Origin: Minicystis rosea
GTDB taxonomy: Bacteria; Myxococcota_A; Polyangia; Polyangiales; Polyangiaceae
DNA: 64,000 bases
NCBI GenBank assembly: GCA_001931535.1
Contig: CP016211.1
Coordinates: 12,074,377-12,138,376, forward strand
Direction of reading: 5' to 3'
Shown here piece by piece: positions 37,465 through 47,130 of this stretch; within the stretch, counting starts at the first letter, position 1, and each line of letters begins with the position of its first letter. The position numbers and the translations under genes were made by a program. Below the pieces are notes generated by a model. It was not told where the DNA came from and searched no databases. It was given only the letters and a program-made list of their open reading frames with translations.

Positions 37465-40077
37465 TTATGGATTGCGCCACGAGAAGTCGTTCGTGAGGAG
37501 GCCGCGCAAGATTCCGACGGCCTGGGCGCGCTCCTGGCAAACCTCCACGGGATGAACCCGCGTGCCGGCGAGGCAGTAAGCGTGCTTGTCGAGCACGTCG
37601 GCGGGGTCGCCGAAGATCTCGAGATGGCCGTCGGCGGTGATGACGTAGGCCGTGCGGCGACGATTGAGGACACGGAGCGCGGCGAGGGGCTTTCCATCGT
37701 CGAGCGACCAGAAGCCGAAGAGCGCTTCGGGGCGCGAGCTGGCGGCGAAGACATGGCCGCCGGCGGTAGGCACGATATTGCCCGCTTCCCACAGCTCGCT
37801 GCGGATGGTGAGCGTCGAGGTGCCTTTGTCGGCGTCGAGGATTTGCGTCGCATCCACGCCGTTGGGAGCCGGCGCGTGGATGTGCACGAGGAGGCCGCGA
37901 TCGCCGACGGTGCCGAGGACGTCGATCGATTCGAGGGCGCGATCGAGCTTGCGTGGAGGGCCGCCGGCGAGCGGGAGCGTGTAGAGGACGGCGCGCGTGG
38001 GGCTCACCTGATCGACGAGAAGCGCGCGCGTGCCGTCGCGCGTTTCGGCCACTTGGCTCCACGTGCCTTCGGCGGGCTCGGCGAGGATGCGCGTCTTGCC
38101 GGTGCGCGTGTCGAGGAGGGCGAGGCGGCGGTCGTGCTGCGCGAAGTAGATCCCGTGGCCGTCCGCGGTGGCGCCGAGGTAAGCGGCGACCTGCTCTTCG
38201 CGGGTGCGCTGATGGGTGGCGAGATCGATGACGGAGATGGCGTCGCGCGCGCCTTTGAGCACGGCGCGCTGCGCGTCGTCGGTGACGTGGAGGACGCCGG
38301 CATGAAGAGTGTCGGCGTGCAGGATCGTGTCAGCTTTGCCTGACGCCAAATCCCAGGTGGTCACGTCGTTGTAGTGAAAGCTCATGAGCTTGCCGCTCGG
38401 GAGGAAGCGCATGGTGTTGGAGGGGCGCGCGTCCTCGAGGTCGCGCAGCGTGCGCTTCTGCAGATCGAGGAGCGCGAGGCGAGAGGGCCAATCGTCGCCC
38501 TCCTCCCGATGGAGCATGACGGCGACCGCGCTGCCGCCTTCGGCGAAGGCGATGGAGTCGGGGGTGAGCGCGTCGTCGCCGCCGAGGCCGTCGATCGGGC
38601 GCGAGGCGCTCTCCTTGGGCTGCTTGCGTACGAGCTGACCGCTGCGAAGATCGAAGACGTGGAGCGCGCCTTCGCGCGGCAACACGATCTTGCCGTCGGC
38701 GGTGACGTCGGCGACGACGACGCCGTAGCCCGCGTCGCCGGCGATCGGGAGCGTGCCGAGGAGACGGCCCGAGGCGACGTCGAAGGCCTTGATGCGGCGG
38801 ATGGGGCCGTAGTCTTCATCCTCTTCGCCGGCGGCGATGCGCTTGCCGTCGCGCGTGATCCACACGCGTTGCACGCTGCCCTTGTTGGTGATCGAGCGGA
38901 CGCGTTTGCCGCCGGGGTGGCGCCGGATTTCCAGGTGATCGGCGAACGCGGCGACGCTCACGGTGTCGTCGGATGTGAAGGCGGTGGCGCGCGGGACGGG
39001 GGCGTCGAGGCGCGCGGCGGTGAAGAGATCGAAGCGCTCGCGGGGGACGTTGTTCTCCGTCATGGTGACGATGCCGTCAGGATCGATCTCCGAGGCGCTC
39101 GTCGCGGTGCCCGCCGCGCGGCCGAGGAGCCGGCCGGTGGCCACGTCCCAGGCGCTCGCGTCCTCGTGGACGCAGGCGAGCACCGTGTCCTGCTTGAGGA
39201 AGCGCACGCTGCGGACGACGTCGGCGGGCTTGACCACGAGCAGCGCTTTGCCGGTGGTTGCGTCCCATATGCGCGCGGTGCCGTCGTAGGAGGAGGTGGC
39301 GAGGAGACGATCGTTTGAGCTCCAAGCAATCGAAGTGATGTTGGCCTCGTGGCCTTCGAGGCGGAGGCGGAGCCTGCCTTTGCGGAGATCGGTGACGAGC
39401 AGGAGCTTGCCGTCGGCGATGGCCTCGCGCTTCTCGTCGTGCGAGACGGCGACGTCGGGCACGATGACGCCGAGGGAGCGCGGGAAGATGCCGCCGTTGC
39501 TCTTCCACGGGAGGCCGGATCCGGCTTCGAGGCCGTTGCGGATTTCGAGCGTGAGGCGCGCGCCGCCGTCGTGCTCGATGCGGTAGGCGGCGCGATCGAA
39601 GAGGCGCTGCGCTTCGGCGGCTTTACCGTGCGCTTGGGCGGCGAAGGCCGCGTCGAGGATCGCGTCGAGGGTCTCGGTGCTCGGCTTCGCGTCGCGGGCG
39701 CGGGCCGCGGCTTCGCGGGCCTCGGGAGATGCCGCGGGATCGCGATCGATCGCAGCGGCGGCCGCGCGCGCTTCGTCGATGCGGCCGAGGTCGACGAGCG
39801 CGGTGAGGCGGAGTGCGTGCGACTCGGGCGCGGTGCGCGCGCAGAGCGCGTCGGCGTGGGCGATCACGCGGAGCGCGCGATCGAGGCGACCTTCGTCGAC
39901 GAGGCCTTTGACGCGGGCGCGCTGCGCGGCGGCGACGGTGCAGGGATCGGGCGGCGGCGCGGGGGCAGCGGCGGCGGGCTGCGAAGGTGCGGCCGGCGGA
40001 GGTGGAGATGGGCTCGCGCAGGCGGCGAGGGCGAGCGCGGCGACGAGGTGCGAGACGAAGGGCGAGCGCGCGCGCAT
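37465..40077 (-). CDS. Large lipoprotein with TPR-like and beta-propeller (WD40-like) domains
   Basis: This 870-residue exported protein starts MRARSPFVSHLVAALALAAC, a lipobox, then a Pro/Ala linker. Residues 45-160 are helical and TPR-like (RVKGLVDEGRLDRALRVIAHA). From about 210 there are propeller blades. One is clearly WD40-like (GHEANITSIAWSSNDRLLATSSYDGTARIWD, in part), and others are degenerate (VDVLGTVGDRGLLVHIHA). Such proteins usually scaffold complexes. It is divergent from the Ser/Thr kinase across 66 bp, suggesting a linked function, which is inference only. Confidence 0.82.
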   Translation of the reverse strand: MRARSPFVSHLVAALALAACASPSPPPPAAPSQPAAAAPAPPPDPCTVAAAQRARVKGLVDEGRLDRALRVIAHADALCARTAPESHALRLTALVDLGRIDEARAAAAAIDRDPAASPEAREAAARARDAKPSTETLDAILDAAFAAQAHGKAAEAQRLFDRAAYRIEHDGGARLTLEIRNGLEAGSGLPWKSNGGIFPRSLGVIVPDVAVSHDEKREAIADGKLLLVTDLRKGRLRLRLEGHEANITSIAWSSNDRLLATSSYDGTARIWDATTGKALLVVKPADVVRSVRFLKQDTVLACVHEDASAWDVATGRLLGRAAGTATSASEIDPDGIVTMTENNVPRERFDLFTAARLDAPVPRATAFTSDDTVSVAAFADHLEIRRHPGGKRVRSITNKGSVQRVWITRDGKRIAAGEEDEDYGPIRRIKAFDVASGRLLGTLPIAGDAGYGVVVADVTADGKIVLPREGALHVFDLRSGQLVRKQPKESASRPIDGLGGDDALTPDSIAFAEGGSAVAVMLHREEGDDWPSRLALLDLQKRTLRDLEDARPSNTMRFLPSGKLMSFHYNDVTTWDLASGKADTILHADTLHAGVLHVTDDAQRAVLKGARDAISVIDLATHQRTREEQVAAYLGATADGHGIYFAQHDRRLALLDTRTGKTRILAEPAEGTWSQVAETRDGTRALLVDQVSPTRAVLYTLPLAGGPPRKLDRALESIDVLGTVGDRGLLVHIHAPAPNGVDATQILDADKGTSTLTIRSELWEAGNIVPTAGGHVFAASSRPEALFGFWSLDDGKPLAALRVLNRRRTAYVITADGHLEIFGDPADVLDKHAYCLAGTRVHPVEVCQERAQAVGILRGLLTNDFSWRNP

Positions 40078-40143
40078 GAGGCGATCGCGACGCTACACCG
40101 CGAGACGCCACGACGCGATGGGATCGGGTACCATGGCGTACGC

Positions 40144-41481
40144 ATGGATCTCCACCCGGGTGCCGTGATCGCCGGTCGTTACCGGCTTGATCGGAAGATC
40201 GGATCCGGGGGCATGGGCGAGGTCTGGGCCGGTGAGCACGTGGCCATCGGTGTGCGCGTGGCGCTGAAGACGTTGCTGCCGGCGGCGGCGCTCGATCAAC
40301 AGCTCGTCGCGCGCTTTCGGCGCGAGGCGTACCTGCTCGGTCGGGTGCGCAGCGATCGCGTGGCGCGCGTCGTGGACTTCGTGGAGGACCGGCGCTTCGG
40401 CCTCGTGCTGGTGATGGACTTCGTCGAGGGCGAGCCGCTGGCCAACGTCCTCGAAGCGCGTTGTTTGAGCGTCGAGGAGACGATCGAGCTCGGCGCCGAC
40501 ATCATGATGGCCGTGGCCGATCTCCATCGCGTGAAGGTGGTGCACCGCGATCTCAAGCCCGACAACATCATCTTGGAGCCGCTCCCGGGCGGGCGGCGGC
40601 GCGCGGTGATCGTGGACTTCGGCGTGAGCCGGATGGAATCCGGCAGCGGCGAGGATGAGGGCGACATCACCAGCATCACGCAGGCGGACGTGGCCGTCGG
40701 CACGATTCCCTATATGGCGCCCGAGCAATTCTTGAGCTCGCGCGACGTGACGGGGGCGGCCGACATCTATGCGGTGGGCGCCATTCTCTTTCGCGCGGTG
40801 TCGGGGCGGCACGTGTACGGCGACACCGAGGACATGGACTACGCCAAGCTGAAGCTCACGGAGCCCGCGCCCGCGCTCTCGATTCCACGCTTCGATCGCG
40901 TCGCCCGCGGCCTTGGTGTGGTTGTGGCCCGCGCGCTCGAGCGCATGCCCGAAGCGCGCTTCGCCGACGCCGACGCGATGTTGGAAGAGCTGTCGGCGCT
41001 CCAGAGCGTGGCGCGCGCCACCGCGCTCGATCTCGACGCCGCCACCGAGCAGGCGCCGCCCTCGCTGGCCGGAGTATCCGACGAGGAGACCGAGGAGTCG
41101 TCGGAGATGACCCGCCTGATGCAACGGCCCTCGACCGCTCCCGCCGACATCATCGACGAGCAAACCACGGAGTCGGGCCCACCCATCGAGCTCTTGGACG
41201 CGGCCATGGGTGTGGCGACACCGCTCATTCCCCCTCCCATCGCGTCGTTACCTGGGCCGGTATCGGTTGCTGTGCCGGAGCCAGATTCGATATCTCGATT
41301 GGAAGCGAAATCCACGTTGGCGTCGACGCCCGCGACGTCGACGCCGTTGTCATCCACCGCGCCGGTCGTGGCCGCCGGTGAGCGTCGGTTTTCGCTGGGA
41401 GCGATGGTGATTGGAATGGTCGCCGCGTTGATTGCGGGTCTCGTGTTGGGCCTCGGAGGACACCGACTCTTCGGGGGGTGA
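40144..41481 (+). CDS. Serine/threonine protein kinase (PknB-type) with C-terminal TM
   Basis: This 445-residue Hanks-type kinase has the Gly-rich loop IGSGGMGEVW, the ATP-anchoring Lys in VALKTLLPA, the catalytic loop VVHRDLKPDNIIL, the DFGVSRM magnesium motif and PYMAPEQ of the activation segment. After about residue 290 comes a Pro/Ser/Thr-rich linker. A single C-terminal membrane helix (AMVIGMVAALIAGLVLG) ends the protein, so the kinase domain faces the cytoplasm with almost no external sensor. The start at 40144 (MDLHPGAVIAGRYRL) is the only sensible one in the long open frame. Confidence 0.93.
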   Translation: MDLHPGAVIAGRYRLDRKIGSGGMGEVWAGEHVAIGVRVALKTLLPAAALDQQLVARFRREAYLLGRVRSDRVARVVDFVEDRRFGLVLVMDFVEGEPLANVLEARCLSVEETIELGADIMMAVADLHRVKVVHRDLKPDNIILEPLPGGRRRAVIVDFGVSRMESGSGEDEGDITSITQADVAVGTIPYMAPEQFLSSRDVTGAADIYAVGAILFRAVSGRHVYGDTEDMDYAKLKLTEPAPALSIPRFDRVARGLGVVVARALERMPEARFADADAMLEELSALQSVARATALDLDAATEQAPPSLAGVSDEETEESSEMTRLMQRPSTAPADIIDEQTTESGPPIELLDAAMGVATPLIPPPIASLPGPVSVAVPEPDSISRLEAKSTLASTPATSTPLSSTAPVVAAGERRFSLGAMVIGMVAALIAGLVLGLGGHRLFGG

Positions 41482-41508
41482 GCTGAAGTCGAGTCTCGGA
41501 AAGGGTTC

Positions 41509-41605
41509 AACGCAAAGTCGCGAAGACGCAGAGACGCAAAAAGGCGGGAGAGATGAATCCTTCCCACGTCTTTTTGCGTCTTTGCGCCTCTTGCGCCTTT
41601 GCGTT
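41509..41605. repeat. Dispersed convergent-gene repeat, copy B (best copy)
   Basis: This is a long inverted repeat. The left arm reads AACGCAAAGTCGCGAAGACG then CAGAGACGCAAAAAG; the right arm reads CTTTTTGCGTCTTTGCGCC then TCTTGCGCCTTTGCGTT. The arms pair over about 35 bp with a few mismatches and a 26-base loop. It lies between the convergent kinase and lipoprotein genes and can terminate both strands, each side ending in a T-rich arm. Confidence 0.85.
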
Positions 41606-41632
41606 CAAATCTGATCTCGGAAGGCGCTCGAC

Positions 41633-42493
41633 TCAGGGCTGCGCCACCACTTGTGAGGGCGCGCTCGGGCGATCGACGGCGACGGGGGCGGGGAGGAGGC
41701 GGAGCGTGCGGCGGCCCTTGCCCTCGTGCGGGCCCATGGCGTCGGCGTAGGCGAGCATCTGGTTGGTTTGCAGCGTGACGCTCTTCGCCAGGCGCCTGGC
41801 GGCTTCCGCGGCGGCCTTCGCTTGCAGGTCGCGGTGGGCGCGGCCGGCGCCGATCATGAACTCCTTCGACTTCACGTGGAGCGGCTCGACCACGGAGAAG
41901 AGGATCGTGCCGGTGCGCACGTCGAGCAGATCGGCCTGCGCCAAGCCGCGGCTCTCGACGGTCACGCCGGGGCTCACGAACATGCCGAGGATCGTCGGGT
42001 AGAGCCAGGCGAGGCCGTTGAGGTGCGTGTCGTCCTCGAAGCGCTCGGTGTAGAGCAGCAGGTAACGCAGGCGGTAGCGCGCGGCGAGGACACGGAGACC
42101 TTCGATGCCACCGCTGTTGGGCAGCTCGGTGGAGACGTCGCTCACGTGCGAGAAGTTTTCGTTGCTTGCTACGGCCGCCGCGAAGTCGCGCGAGGCCACG
42201 CTGCGCACGGTGACGGTCGCGTTGCTGCGCCCGTTGAAGGGCTGATCCAGCGGGACCACGCCGATGCGCGCGGGGAACTGGAGATCGATGGGCGACTCGA
42301 GGACGTGCTGGAGATCGCCTTCGGAGAGCGAGCCGTTCGCGTCCTTGCTGTAGAACGAGCGCGCGAGCGGCGCGGGCGCCTGTGCAGCAGCGGGGGCCGG
42401 CGCCTCGGCCGCGTGCGGAGGCGCGGCTGCGCAGCCGGAGAGCAGGGCGACGACCGGGACGGTGGTGAAGAGATGGGCAAGCCAACGGTTCAT
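41633..42493 (-). CDS. Lipoprotein, unknown function
   Basis: This 286-residue predicted lipoprotein (VVALLSGC lipobox) has an Ala/Pro linker and then a mixed alpha/beta domain with RIGVVPLDQPFNGRSNATVTV, YRLRYLLLYTERFEDD and GTILFSVVEPLHVKSKEF. The pattern resembles periplasmic proteins that build a Rossmann-like CsgG/LpoB-type domain (for example the 'LLLYTE' strand followed by an attribute of stress induction), but this is only an impression. The start at 42493 follows GAACC without a strong ribosome site. It is convergent with the kinase. Confidence 0.75.
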   Translation of the reverse strand: MNRWLAHLFTTVPVVALLSGCAAAPPHAAEAPAPAAAQAPAPLARSFYSKDANGSLSEGDLQHVLESPIDLQFPARIGVVPLDQPFNGRSNATVTVRSVASRDFAAAVASNENFSHVSDVSTELPNSGGIEGLRVLAARYRLRYLLLYTERFEDDTHLNGLAWLYPTILGMFVSPGVTVESRGLAQADLLDVRTGTILFSVVEPLHVKSKEFMIGAGRAHRDLQAKAAAEAARRLAKSVTLQTNQMLAYADAMGPHEGKGRRTLRLLPAPVAVDRPSAPSQVVAQP

Positions 42494-42645
42494 GGTTCGT
42501 TCTCCGCCGTGAGGTGAGCGAAGAACGAAGCCGCTCGGCCGGGCTTACACGCGTGCGCTCGCGCTCGGGAGCCGACCGAGAAAGAGGACGTCGAGCCCGA
42601 AGCCGTGAGACGTTCGAGCTGGCTCGACGGTCTGAGGGATGGCAC

Positions 42646-43200
42646 TCAGCCGAGCGGCGGGAGGAAGACGCGCGAGCGGTACCACTTGAGCTCTTCGATC
42701 GACTCGCGGATGTCGTCGAGGGCGCGGTGGATCTCTTTCTTCTTGGGGGCGTGGTAGCTCGACGGGTACCAGCGGCGCACGAGCTCCTTGATCGTCGAGA
42801 CGTCGATCATTCGGTAGTGAAGGAACTTCACCACGTCGGGCATCTCGCGCTCGAGGAAGGCGCGGTCCTTCCACACGGAGTTGCCGCAGAGCGGGGAGGT
42901 GCCTTTGGCGGAGTGCTGCTCGAGGAAGGCGAGCGTCGCGGCCTGCGCTTCTTCCACCGTGGTGGTGCTGGCCTGGATGCGCGCCCACAGGCCCGATTTC
43001 TCGTGCAGCTCGCGCACGAACGCGGAGGTGCGCGCGAGCGCGTCGTCCGAGGGACGGATGACGAAGCTCGGGCCCTCGGCGATGATTTCGAGCTGCGAGT
43101 CGGTGACGATGGTGGCGATCTCGACGATGTTGCAGGTCTCCGGCTCGAGGCCGGTCATCTCGAGATCCACCCAGACAAGTCGGTGCGATGCTTCACCCAT
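42646..43200 (-). CDS. orn: Oligoribonuclease
   Basis: Orn is a DEDDh 3'-5' exoribonuclease that degrades 2-5-mer RNA and pGpG. The 184-residue protein shows the four acidic residues and His: LVWVDLEMTGLEPETCNIVEIA (first D and E), GNSVWKDRAFLEREMP (second D), and HRALDDIRESIEELKWYR (His and last D). The start at 43200 gives the normal N-terminus (MGEASHRLVWVDLE); an ATG four codons earlier is possible. It is divergent from the thiolase gene. Confidence 0.95.
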   Translation of the reverse strand: MGEASHRLVWVDLEMTGLEPETCNIVEIATIVTDSQLEIIAEGPSFVIRPSDDALARTSAFVRELHEKSGLWARIQASTTTVEEAQAATLAFLEQHSAKGTSPLCGNSVWKDRAFLEREMPDVVKFLHYRMIDVSTIKELVRRWYPSSYHAPKKKEIHRALDDIRESIEELKWYRSRVFLPPLG

Positions 43201-43282
43201 CGACGGCAGCATATCCCAAACCTCCCGGGGGTTACGGGACAACCCTTCGCGTGCTAAAGGGTGCCCGCCGGAGGAATTCATC

Positions 43283-44515
<1,233 letters not shown>

Positions 44516-44537
44516 TCACAAGCGATTCGTGAGCGAG

Positions 44538-44587
44538 CCGCCGAGGCACGCGAGGCCACAGCCTCGAAGCCTCGGCGGTTTGCTTTT
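44538..44587 (+). terminator. Intrinsic terminator after thiolase
   Basis: CCGCCGAGGC pairs with GCCTCGGCGG over 10 bp, with an inner GAGGC/GCCTC stem, followed by TTTGCTTTT. The same tail GGCGGTTTGCTTTTGTGG recurs after secA on the other strand at 53598-53637. Confidence 0.85.
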
Positions 44588-44868
44588 GTGGTCGTCGATG
44601 ATGGGGACGCGGCTCGAGATGCTCGACGTGGCGGCATCGATGCGAAGGCCGATGGCGCGATAGGCAAGACGCGTGGAGGTCTGGATCGGGGCGGACCCAT
44701 CTCGCTTCTCGATCCATCGGGCATTGGATGCACGCGGCCCGTCGTGCACGTCCGGCCCCATCGCGGCGTCCGCTCGACTGCACCTAGAAAACGCAGGGAA
44801 ACCAGAAACCTCACTGCGTCGAACGGGAACGTTTCTCCGGCGCGCCTCGCTGCACTACCCTTCTCCTC
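44588..44868. other. Intergenic region upstream of CDF gene, no gene seen
   Basis: About 280 bp separate the thiolase terminator from the cation exporter. No credible coding frame is present. It presumably contains the exporter promoter, and a metal-responsive operator would be expected, but no clear dyad was identified. Confidence 0.4.
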
Positions 44869-46026
44869 ATGGCGGACCGGTCTGCGTCGCATCACGACCC
44901 CGACCCCAGCGGCCATTCCCACGCCGGCCCCGCGCGCTCCGCTCACGATCACGCGGACCACGATCACGATCACGCCGGCCACGATCACGCGGGGCATGAT
45001 CACGATCATGCCGGCCACGACCACGCCGGCTACGAGCACACGGGCCCCGCCGATCGCGCACGAGATCGCGAGCACGCGGGCCACGATCACGATCACGAAG
45101 GGCACGGGCACGCCGGGCACAGCCACAATCACGCGCACCACCATCGAACCACGCCGATGCGTCGCCTGGTGGCGGCGTTCGCGATGACGGCGTCGTTCAT
45201 GTTCGTGGAGGCGTTCGTGGGGTGGTGGTCGAACAGCCTCACGTTGCTCGCCGATGCCGGGCACATGCTCGCGGATGCAGCGGCGCTCGGGCTCGCCATC
45301 TTCGCGCAGCGGATCGCGGGGCAAGCGCGGACGCGCGCGCGCACGTACGGCTTCCGGCGCGCCGAGGTGCTCGCGGCCTTCGCCAATGGGATCGCGCTCG
45401 CGCTCACGGCCGTGTGGATCTTCATCGAGGCCGCGCAGCGTTGGCGGAGCCCGCCCGACATCAAGGGCGGCGCGCTCACGGTGACCGCGATCGTCGGCCT
45501 CGCCATCAACCTCGTCTCGGCCGCGCTGCTCGGCGCGGGCTCGCATGGTCACAACGTCAACACGCGCGGCGCGCTGGCGCACGTGCTCACGGATGCGCTG
45601 GGATCGGTGGGCGCGATCCTCGCGGGCGTGTGCGTGCTGGTGCTCGGCTGGCAGCGCGCGGATCCGGTGATCAGCGTGGCCATCGGCTGCCTCGTGCTCT
45701 GGAGCGGATGGCGTCTCGTGCAAGAGACGTCGCACGTGCTGATGGAGGGCAGCCCCATCGAGATCGATCTCGCCCACGTCGAGGACACGCTGCGCAGCGT
45801 GCCCGGCGTGGCCGATTTCCACGACCTGCACGTGTGGTCGATCTCGGACGGCTTCGACGTGCTCACCGTTCACGTCGTCCTCACGCCCGGCCATCACGGC
45901 ACCGACGTGGTCGCCGCCGCGAGCCGCACCCTGCGCGCGCGCCACCGGCTCGAGCACATCACCATCCAGCCCGAGCCCATGCAGGGCGAGCAGCTCATCA
46001 CGCTCGGTCGACGACCGACGCAGTGA
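44869..46026 (+). CDS. Cation diffusion facilitator with extremely His-rich N-terminus
   Basis: This 385-residue CDF-family proton/metal antiporter (CzcD/ZitB-like) exports Zn, Co or Cd from the cytoplasm. The first ~95 residues are a repeat region of Asp-His and Ala-Gly-His units (HDHAGHDHAGHDHDHAGHD, part), an unusually long metal-binding tail. Six transmembrane helices follow, with transport sites in TM2 (LLADAGHMLADA) and TM5 (HVLTDALGSVG). The C-terminal domain contains FHDLHVWSISDGFDVLTVHV. The ATG at 44869 opens directly into the His repeats. Confidence 0.94.
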   Translation: MADRSASHHDPDPSGHSHAGPARSAHDHADHDHDHAGHDHAGHDHDHAGHDHAGYEHTGPADRARDREHAGHDHDHEGHGHAGHSHNHAHHHRTTPMRRLVAAFAMTASFMFVEAFVGWWSNSLTLLADAGHMLADAAALGLAIFAQRIAGQARTRARTYGFRRAEVLAAFANGIALALTAVWIFIEAAQRWRSPPDIKGGALTVTAIVGLAINLVSAALLGAGSHGHNVNTRGALAHVLTDALGSVGAILAGVCVLVLGWQRADPVISVAIGCLVLWSGWRLVQETSHVLMEGSPIEIDLAHVEDTLRSVPGVADFHDLHVWSISDGFDVLTVHVVLTPGHHGTDVVAAASRTLRARHRLEHITIQPEPMQGEQLITLGRRPTQ

Positions 46027-46034
46027 CGCTCGCC

Positions 46035-46610
46035 TCAGCCGCGACGAGCCGTCTTCTTTGCAGCGGTCGTCTTCTTTGCGGCAGCCGTCTTCTTCGCAGG
46101 AGTGCTCTGTTTCGCAGCGCTCGTCTTCTTTGCAGCGCTCGTCTTCTTGGCGACGCTCGTCTTCTTGGCGACGCTCGTCTTCTTCTCTGCGCTCGTCTTC
46201 TCAGCCTTGGATGCGGCCTTCGCCGGTGCTTGCGCGCCGTTGGCGTCGAGCATGGCCACGAGCTTCTTCGGGGCTTGGGCGCGATAGCTCTCGTCGATCC
46301 AATCCTTGAGGATCTCGGCCGGCAGCGCCTCACCGTCGGGGAAGCGCGCCGAGACCCAGCCTGATTTGCCGAGGCCGTAGCCCGTCGGCTCGGTGTGCGG
46401 GAGCGAGAGGGCCATCGCGCCGGAGAGCGGCAGCTTGCACGAGATCGAGAAGGGCTCTCCCTCGATGCTGAGATAGGCGAACGTCTTGTCTTTGACGGCG
46501 AGGTCGAGGTGACCGGGCCAAGGGCTCTTCGTGTGCGCGCCCGGGTAGGCGAGACCGAATGCGCGCAGCTCTTTCAAGAGCGTGTCCGTGGGGCGTCCCT
46601 TGGCAGCCAT
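46035..46610 (-). CDS. MmcQ/YjbR-family protein with histone-H1-like Lys/Ala tail
   Basis: Residues 1-125 of this 191-residue protein are an MmcQ/YjbR DNA-binding-like domain of the cyaY-like fold (LRAFGLAYPGAHTKSPWPGHLDLAVKDKTFAYLSI; PTGYGLGKSGWVSARFPDGE, in parts). The last 60 residues are AKK/TSxAKK repeats as in eukaryotic H1 and bacterial Lys-rich DNA-binding tails. The tail would bind DNA non-specifically; the head may bind DNA or a small molecule. It is convergent with the cation exporter, 8 bp apart. Similar tails occur in other myxobacterial nucleoid proteins. Confidence 0.85.
   Translation of the reverse strand: MAAKGRPTDTLLKELRAFGLAYPGAHTKSPWPGHLDLAVKDKTFAYLSIEGEPFSISCKLPLSGAMALSLPHTEPTGYGLGKSGWVSARFPDGEALPAEILKDWIDESYRAQAPKKLVAMLDANGAQAPAKAASKAEKTSAEKKTSVAKKTSVAKKTSAAKKTSAAKQSTPAKKTAAAKKTTAAKKTARRG
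46117..46206. repeat. Five tandem 18-bp units in the H1-like tail
   Basis: Five consecutive units of 18 bp close to GCGCTCGTCTTCTTGGCG encode six-residue TSVAKK-type repeats on the minus strand. Two of the units are nearly identical. The array can expand or contract in steps of six residues without changing frame. Confidence 0.85.
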
Positions 46611-46701
46611 CGCGGACGAGCATACGGGCTCGCGCGGCGAGAGACCAAGCGCCGTCGTGGTGGATCGAAGCGCGGCGATCGCAGGGGCCGCGCGCCGCGG
46701 A

Positions 46702-47106
46702 TCAGGTGCTGCCCTGCGCGTGCGCTCGCCGGCGATGCAGCATGCCGATGACGATGACGGACACCGTGATCGCCGAGAAGAGCACGCCGAGCGTGGAGGT
46801 GAGCTCGCCCGCGATCCATTCGACGATGGCGTTTTCCGAGAAGAATCGAGTCGGGATCGTGCTGCGCCGTGACGCTGCGCCGACGCACTTGCACGCTACG
46901 GCGCGATCGCTTTTGCGCGCTTGTGCGACGCCCTCGTAGTCCATCTTCAAGACGTGACAGACGGGCTCGCAGGTCGGGCGATGGAGGAGCTCCTCGCGCA
47001 GGCGCGCGGCGCCGAACGCGAGGAGATAGAGCAGCAGGATGGCGGGGATGAAAGCCCAACGCCAGCGAGCCGAAGGGAGCCCATTCGGTGCCGGCGTCGG
47101 GGGCAC
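46702..47106 (-). CDS. Two-helix membrane protein, unknown
   Basis: This 134-residue protein has two hydrophobic segments, AFIPAILLLYLLAFGA near residue 20 and LGVLFSAITVSVIVIGML near the C-terminus. Between them is a soluble loop with CEPVCHVLKMDYEG and VACKCVG, which could form a disulfide. I do not recognise the family. It follows the HEAT-repeat gene on the same strand by 24 bp, so they may be co-transcribed. Confidence 0.65.
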   Translation of the reverse strand: MPPTPAPNGLPSARWRWAFIPAILLLYLLAFGAARLREELLHRPTCEPVCHVLKMDYEGVAQARKSDRAVACKCVGAASRRSTIPTRFFSENAIVEWIAGELTSTLGVLFSAITVSVIVIGMLHRRRAHAQGST

Positions 47107-47130
47107 GTGGCTACGAGCGGGGAGGGAAGC

